This document shows, one piece after another, positions 58,977 through 64,000 of a stretch of DNA of 64,000 nucleotides. The notes below the pieces were generated by a model. That model saw only the letters and a list, made by a program, of their open reading frames with translations, searched no databases and was not told the DNA's origin. The position numbers were made by a program, and so were the translations under genes. This DNA is from Oscheius onirici. Lineage: Eukaryota; Nematoda; Chromadorea; Rhabditida; Rhabditidae. How positions within the stretch are numbered: position 1 is the stretch's first letter; every line of letters starts with the position of its first letter. The stretch lies in contig OW051471.1 of NCBI GenBank assembly GCA_932521025.1, positions 6,138,001 through 6,202,000 on the forward strand. The letters are read 5' to 3'.

Positions 58977-60208
58977 ATGACCATCGATGAGCACTACCCA
59001 ACCTTGCCTTTGTCGTCTTTGCACAAAAAGAAGATAGAAGAATTGAGGAAGAGAGCAGCCGAGGATCTTCTAGCTTGGCCCGACTACGACACGGACTTCA
59101 ATTTGCTCAGATGGATTCTGGGCTATGACAATGATATTGGTAAGAGTTCTCTTCGTCGATTTCCAGTACTTTTATCAGAGGCAATTCTTCCGAAACTGCG
59201 CTTGGCCATCATTACTCTGACGACAATGGGTTTAGATAAAAAGAAGGCGGAAGATGCTGCCAGTGTCAACCAACTCGTTCGTTCTCTCTCACCAGCTACT
59301 GAATATTTCCCAGGTTTTTTGCCCTTTTAGTCCCAAAATATCTGAATTTCAGGTGGAATAATGGGTACAGATGACCAGGGAAATCTCATTTTCATGCAGT
59401 CGATAGCCCGAGCTCATCCGAAGACATTGATCAAAGCAGTCCAGTGTCTATGTTCTATCGAACTTCGATCACCCAGACGGAAATGTGTTTCAAGCTAATT
59501 CGACAGTTGGAGCAGAAACACTCGAAGAAACTCGGACTGGAGATAGTTATGGACCTCGACGGCTTCTCGATGGATCTTCTGTACATGCCCACGCTCTTGC
59601 TTTTTTTTTACAAAGCATTGCTCGCTCTGGCTCAAGAAATCTTTCCGGATATCGCTCGACAGATCTTCGTCATCAACTGTCCTCTCATCATCCGAGCAGT
59701 ATTCAACATGGTCAGCCCGGTTCTCTCGAAACAGACGAAGCAAAAAGTCATTTTTCTGGGCAATGATTGAAGGAGTGTGTTGAACAAGGAGTTTGGGATA
59801 CACAACATTTACCCGCACTGGGGTGGAACGAAGAAACACGCGGCTGGCCCGACTAGCGACTTGAGGATGGGCGGCAAAGTGCCGCAACAACTGCAGTACG
59901 ATCCGGAGAACGACTTGGACGACGTGACGATTTTGAAGATTGGTGCGAGAAGCAAGCAGAAAGTGACAATCCAGGCTGAAAAGGGACAAACAGTTCATTG
60001 GTGGTGGAGAGTAAGCAGTGGCGATTTGGACTTTTGGGCTGAACGGGACGGATACATCTACTGGCCAATATTCCGTCTTTCTACTGAATTTCATCCAGAA
60101 ATAGGAAAGTTTGTCTGTAAGGAAACAGACTCATTCACCTTCTACTTCGACAACTCGCACGGAGCTGTCTGGTCGAAAGAAGTTCGCTATAAGATATGGA
60201 CAGAATAA
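58977..60208 (+). pseudogene. ctg: CRAL-TRIO (Sec14) and GOLD domain gene with frameshift and in-frame stop
   Basis: Matches worm CTG proteins, lipid-binding Sec14-like proteins with a C-terminal GOLD domain. The N-terminal helical lobe starts MTIDEHYPTLPLSSLHKKKI. Next comes ILGYDND, a probable 39-nt intron, then LPKLRLAIITLTTMGLDKKK. CRAL-TRIO follows: GGIMGTDDQGNLIFMQSIAR and AHPKTLIKA, then LGLEIVMDLDGFSMDLLYMP and ALAQEIFPDIARQIFVINCP. GOLD: NIYPHWGGTKKH, VTIQAEKGQTVHWWWRVSSG, and EVRYKIWTE at the end. Two lesions are visible. At about 59439 the frame shifts: AHPKTLIKA is followed in another frame by PVSMFYRTS, as if one G of a GGT codon were missing. At 59768-59770 an in-frame TGA replaces the Trp expected in FLGNDW. 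Everything else is conserved, so recent inactivation or sequence error is likely. Confidence 0.75.
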
Positions 60209-60215
60209 ACAGATA

Positions 60216-60297
60216 TGGACAAACTCTTTGTTAATCACCTCTTAGATTATCGCAGAACATGCTCCTTATGAAGGTCTTTTTCCATGAGATACGGGTC
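60216..60297 (+). repeat. 82-bp direct repeat, copy 1
   Basis: TGGACAAACTCTTTGTTAAT through GATACGGGTC is identical to copy 2 at 60679-60760, 381 bp further on. It starts right after the CRAL-TRIO/GOLD stop codon. Confidence 0.95.
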
Positions 60298-60678
60298 GCA
60301 ATGAATCGCTCATTTGTCCATCCGGATCTCCTCCCATACAGCACATTGTGGCGCATCCAACGCCAGCCTTCAAAAGGCATGTCTGAGGTCGAACCTGCTA
60401 ATCCACGCGTCCTCTCCTTGATGTGCCCTCGTCCCGATTGATAGAGGCTAGCCCTGTGGACCGGGTGCGAAACCCGTTCCAACCGCAATGCAGCCGCAGT
60501 CGACTGGACATCTCTCCCGAAAGACGCAATAGACCAGATCTTCCTTGTTTATTTTCTTGTTATCTCTCTACCCTACTTTTTCTATTCTGCTCTTTTTCGA
60601 CTGTTTCCGTGTCTTACACAAAAGTCTCGAGTGCATCTCCTTCTCACCTTAGCGACACTCTTGTTCACTATCCAGTTT
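60298..60678. other. Spacer between the direct repeats
   Basis: 381 bp without a recognisable gene. CGGGTGCGAAACCCG near 60457-60471 is a perfect 5-bp stem with a 5-nt loop, reminiscent of a T-arm. I see no other feature. Confidence 0.4.
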
Positions 60679-60760
60679 TGGACAAACTCTTTGTTAATCA
60701 CCTCTTAGATTATCGCAGAACATGCTCCTTATGAAGGTCTTTTTCCATGAGATACGGGTC
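60679..60760 (+). repeat. 82-bp direct repeat, copy 2
   Basis: Identical to copy 1 over 82 bp. On the minus strand it contains a frame ending LMEKDLHKEHVLR-stop, preceded further up by SLGLDVARKIRELRQ. A short minus-strand coding exon (about 60907-60712) is possible but unproven. Confidence 0.95.
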
Positions 60761-60900
60761 TTGTCGAAGTTCTCTGATTTTTCGAGCGACATCCAGTCCA
60801 AGAGACGGCGCCTTATCACATTCCCCAGAGCGGCTTTGAAAGGGAGGAAAAAGGAGTTCTTGACCTCGACCTCTTTGGTTTTTGCGAAGACTTTGTTCAG

Positions 60901-62024
60901 ATGTCAAAAAAGCCGGATAGTGTTGCTACTACCCGGAAAGGACTCTTCCCGCCATTCATCAAAGATGGCTTCAAAATCACCGAAATTGTCCGCTTCAACC
61001 CGATTGAAGTCTTCTTTACTGGGTTCATCCCTCCCATGTTTGGATCCGTTTCGGCTATTGCCATCGCCTTGATCTTTCACAACGACGAAATCAGTAACTA
61101 CAACTGGCAGTGTGGAGTGAGTCAATTTCCTAAATGCTCTATCGAAAAAAAAACAGAGAGCCCGTCTCCCATCTCTTTCTCGCATCATCAACCTTCCCGT
61201 CGAAAGAACCTTCTGGCAACTGTTCCTTCTCTTCCACGTCCCCATCCGAATCGTCGAACTCATAACAGGCTGTAAGACCCTTTGTTTTCCTAATAAAATT
61301 ACAAAGTTTCTCGGTACAAACGAATGCGAAATGTCCACTACAAACGAGTCTGGCTATACGAGATCTCCCGTTATTGCTACTTTTTCGTCGGATTGGCCGA
61401 ATTGATGTTCCTGTCGGCTCTTTCTGTAGTGGGAGAACGAGAAAACATTCGTAAAATCCACTGCTCTGACTATATATCAAGTACTTTTAGAACTTCATGT
61501 GATCTTCTTCTACATTTTCGGATTCTGCGGAATTGGTCATATGATATCGAACATCTTCTGCCACGCTCACTCGCTCTACTATCTCAATCCTTATGTGAGT
61601 TTACTTCGGTCTAGCCCATAACTGACATTCAGGGTCGAATTTCCTACTACTTGAAGCTACTGTTCTGTGGTCTGTACCTGCTCTCGGCGCCCATTCTTGT
61701 CGGCGCTTTCATTCTCTACTGGAAGAAATGTATCACTTGGGGTACTTTGTTTTTTCTCTGTTCTAATATCGTTTGCAGCCTACGATGTGTTTGCCATTTG
61801 TGAGTATTGTGGAGTCTTTTTGAACATCTGTTTCCATGGCTGTGCCTTCTTCGACATCAGATACAAAGTCACTTTCAGGTAAACTCGAAAATAATTCAAA
61901 CTACCGTATACATTTCAGTGTCCGTCATGTGGTTCCAGTGGAAATGGACGACGAGACCGAAAGAAACTCGGTAACCAAAGTGCCTCCCAGCGATCTCGAG
62001 CTCAAAACCGCCTCTATGAAATAA
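60901..62024 (+). CDS. pgap-2: PGAP2 (post-GPI-attachment factor 2)
   Basis: A multi-pass Golgi/ER membrane protein of the FRAG1/DRAM/SFK1 family that takes part in GPI-anchor lipid remodelling. It starts MSKKPDSVATTRKGLFPPFI directly after TTTGTTCAG. The first membrane helix region is FTGFIPPMFGSVSAIAIALI. The lumenal motif NWQCGRARLPSLSRIINLP is a good family match. Further helices are FWQLFLLFHVPIRIVELITG, YFFVGLAELMFLSALSVVG, HVIFFYIFGFCGIGHMISNI and LFCGLYLLSAPILVGAFILY, then AICEYCGVFLNICFHGCAFF. The cytosolic C-terminus is SDLELKTASMK. Introns are 36-60 nt, and one donor lies at GGCT/GTAAGA. The length (about 270 residues) fits PGAP2. Confidence 0.87.
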
Positions 62025-62168
62025 CGTGCAGAATCAATTAGATCGAGAGGTAAATATAAAGTTTGAAAAACATCATTTATGACAGTCTGTTACCCGAAAA
62101 TTGTTCTATTGAGTTTGATCAGGGCAGTTGAGAGTCTTCGATGTTCTGGTCCGTTTTCGAACAAAGAG

Positions 62169-62978
62169 TTAAGAAGATGAAGGAAGAGCTGAAACTGAAG
62201 TGACTTCTTCTTCTAGTCCCTTTAGAATTTTCTCTGCTTTTCGAAGTCTGCTCCGTTCTCGTTGAATCCGCCACTTTGTATCATCTATTTTCTCATCCAA
62301 TTTTTCGATCTTCTCACTGATTTAAATGTGTTTTCAAGAACATTTACGTACTCTAGATGAACTGTGAGCTTCGCTTGACTATGGAGAATTGTCTCGGTGC
62401 AATTCAATTCGAATGACTGGGACGCATACTCATCGGCCAGCATTATGAACGCTTTCTCCACTTCGGAATGATACTGAAATTTCCGTTTTCTGTTGACAAA
62501 GACCCATGCATAGACTATGAGCCAAAGCTTCCGCTTACCTTTGAAGTCAGTCGCTGACACAGATTCACCAATTCCCGACTCTTTTCGATTTGCTCCTTGT
62601 GAAGATGGATTTGTCTACAAAATATTACGGTTACGGTAGATCATCAGTACCTTTGAACAGCTGCTTCTAGTCCTCTCGTCTCATAATATTGTTCCCGTCT
62701 TTCCTGTTGACCAGCATGCACTCGAGAAAACCTATATCATACCTCAAATAGTTGGAAAAGCTTTACTTTTGTAACTTTTCGATGTTGTTTTGTCGGTAGC
62801 CGTTCTCTTTTGGAACAAATTCCGAAAAAAATGAGTATGTTGAGGACAGTCCTGCTCGGATTGTGGGCAGTTTGAGATCATCATCAATCTCTGCTGTTTT
62901 CCTATTTGGTTTTTTATTTGCTAAAGACCATGTTAACTCTAAACTCGAGCGAAATATACTAGGAATAGGTGGTAACAT
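62169..62978 (-). CDS. Unrecognised coiled-coil protein
   Basis: About 215 residues in five exons with consistent splice phases. It begins MLPPIPSIFRSSLELTWSLA, then LSSTYSFFSEFVPKENGYRQ. The rest is largely charged helix: FSRVHAGQQERREQYYETRG, QIHLHKEQIEKSRELVNLCQ, YHSEVEKAFIMLADEYASQS, then EKIEKLDEKIDDTKWRIQRE. It ends VTSVSALPSSS. Heptad-like repeats and charge suggest a coiled-coil dimer or complex subunit. I do not recognise the family, and no signal peptide or membrane helix is present. It runs towards PGAP2, with the stop codons 145 bp apart. Confidence 0.65.
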
Positions 62979-63088
62979 GGCAGTCAGACATCCGTAATAA
63001 TTTCCAATTTTTCATGGATGACTGGTATGAGTAATTTTGATTCCTTTGATCATATCAAACTGTCTATGTATGTTTTGGTTTTTTCTTA

Positions 63089-63428
63089 TATGTTGCAGTT
63101 GAAATTGACCAGCCGTTAATATTGACCGGAAATTTTTTTTTTCGATTTTTTTTTTGATTTTATTTTCTTTTATTATTGTAGAATATCCTATTTGGAACGT
63201 TTTGATACGGAAACGACCGAAAAAAAATCGGAAAAATACACTTGAAAACAATTTCACAAGCCATGTTTGGTTGTTAGCCCATATAAACGGCTGGTTCTGG
63301 TCTTAAAAGATGAGGAATGAATCAATCTAGCTATTTTGATAGAAAAAAATGAAAAATAAATAAAAAAAAACCCAAAATAATGAATTTCCGGTCAATATCA
63401 ACGGCCGGTCAATTTTAACTGCAACATA
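63089..63428. mobile_element. TA-flanked MITE
   Basis: A 340-bp element with ends TATGTTGCAGTTGAAATTGA and TCAATTTTAACTGCAACATA, flanked by TA on both sides. Arms match over about 50 bp and include TGACCGG repeats. The core is AT-rich with T- and A-runs. TA duplication fits Tc1/mariner. Confidence 0.75.
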
Positions 63429-63430
63429 TA

Positions 63431-64000
63431 CATATCTGCCATTCTCTGGAAACCCGAACATTACTGTACAACAAAACATTTCTGATTTTTGAATTTCTTC
63501 TGGTAACAGATTTTTTTTTGAATTTCCTTCGACATTCTGTAAACAGCGCGCCCACTTTCGGTTTTGAAGTTTCCTGTTCCTTTTCAGTAGACTCAACGTT
63601 TTCTATTTTCCTCCTTCCAGTTCATACCTCATTCTTACCTTTTTCAAAAGCATTGCCAATCCAACTGAAGCAATTCTCCGCGATAGCTTGCATCACTCGA
63701 TACAGTTGTCCTTTCTTTCCACAGACTACTACAAACTATATTCCCAATAGTTTTGACCGTTTTGTGACTAAAAGGGTGTCAACGTTCACCGAGAGAGACA
63801 CTTTCTGAAAAGCGCAGTGAACGGCAATTGATGTTAACAGAAACCCGTTGGGCGGCCGTACACTTGCTATGCTGCCCTTTGTTACACATGCGGAAATCTC
63901 TCAACTTTATCGCCTGACCCCGTAAACACCTTTTTTTTATCCGTTAAATTTACAACTTTCCAACGCTGCAATTTAAAGTAAACAAAAAGGTTTTGGAAAG
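63431..64000. other. Gene-free end of the window
   Basis: No coding exon, repeat or RNA gene is recognised in these 570 bp. An open frame at 63518-63808 has no family resemblance. Confidence 0.4.

Noticed and set aside
59723..59790. A 42-nt intron removing the TGA in the CRAL-TRIO/GOLD gene
   Set aside because: GT/AG borders exist (about 59747-59788), but it would delete the conserved VIFLGND segment, so a lesion is more likely. RNA data could overturn this.
60710..60907. Minus-strand gene ending LMEKDLHKEHVLR
   Set aside because: The frame looks coding-like, but its start overlaps the PGAP2 start and no family is recognised. Kept only as a note on the direct repeat.

Overview
The window looks like nuclear DNA of a nematode, and most of its genes can be read. 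Introns are mostly 36-75 nt and end in TTTTCAG or TTTTAG. Several genes have a splice acceptor directly before or a few bases upstream of the start codon, which fits spliced-leader trans-splicing. Same-strand neighbours are often only 120-180 bp apart, and two secreted cysteine-rich proteins look like a nematode family. I cannot name the species. All gene names come from recalled families; no search was run.

Layout. 1-808 (minus): end-truncated SLC23 ascorbate/nucleobase transporter. 2286-2966: rmd-1. 5804-8201: two-finger GATA factor (elt-1 type) behind 2.8 kb of non-coding DNA with GATA sites. 8922-9193 (minus): short secreted peptide precursor with two PRF-RR units. 10113-11034 (minus): SET/TAF-I histone chaperone, divergent from 11654-15860, an RSBN1/DPY-21 JmjC enzyme. 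16172-16809 (minus): NTF2-like protein. 17209-20190: two tandem secreted Cys-rich proteins with a hAT-like MITE between them. 20.2-24.4 kb: a transposon island, including a 1.7-kb element with 8-bp target duplications, coding-looking segments and a nested MITE. 24617-26201 (minus): divergent HIPK/DYRK-like kinase. 26793-33897: lex-1/ATAD2, SF3A2 and RBM34 closely spaced on one strand. 34519-39006: ACK/TNK2 tyrosine kinase. 39370-44532: symplekin and an ATP5S/DMAC2L-like protein. 46329-51901: KIND-FERM-3xPDZ scaffold. 52058-54931 (minus): old-yellow-enzyme family oxidoreductase with a large foldback element in an intron. 55423-58128: soluble guanylyl cyclase subunit with an alpha-like, incomplete catalytic site. 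58977-60208: CRAL-TRIO/GOLD gene with a frameshift and an in-frame stop. 60901-62024: PGAP2. 62169-62978 (minus): unrecognised coiled-coil protein. The rest is intergenic DNA and another MITE.

Chromatin and transcription genes are concentrated here: SET, RSBN1/DPY-21, ATAD2/lex-1 and the GATA factor. RNA processing is represented by SF3A2, RBM34 and symplekin. They are mostly housekeeping genes and do not form one pathway. The most unusual items are the PRF-RR peptide precursor, the 1.7-kb transposon, the foldback element with a tRNA-like core, the degenerate cyclase subunit and the damaged CRAL-TRIO/GOLD gene.
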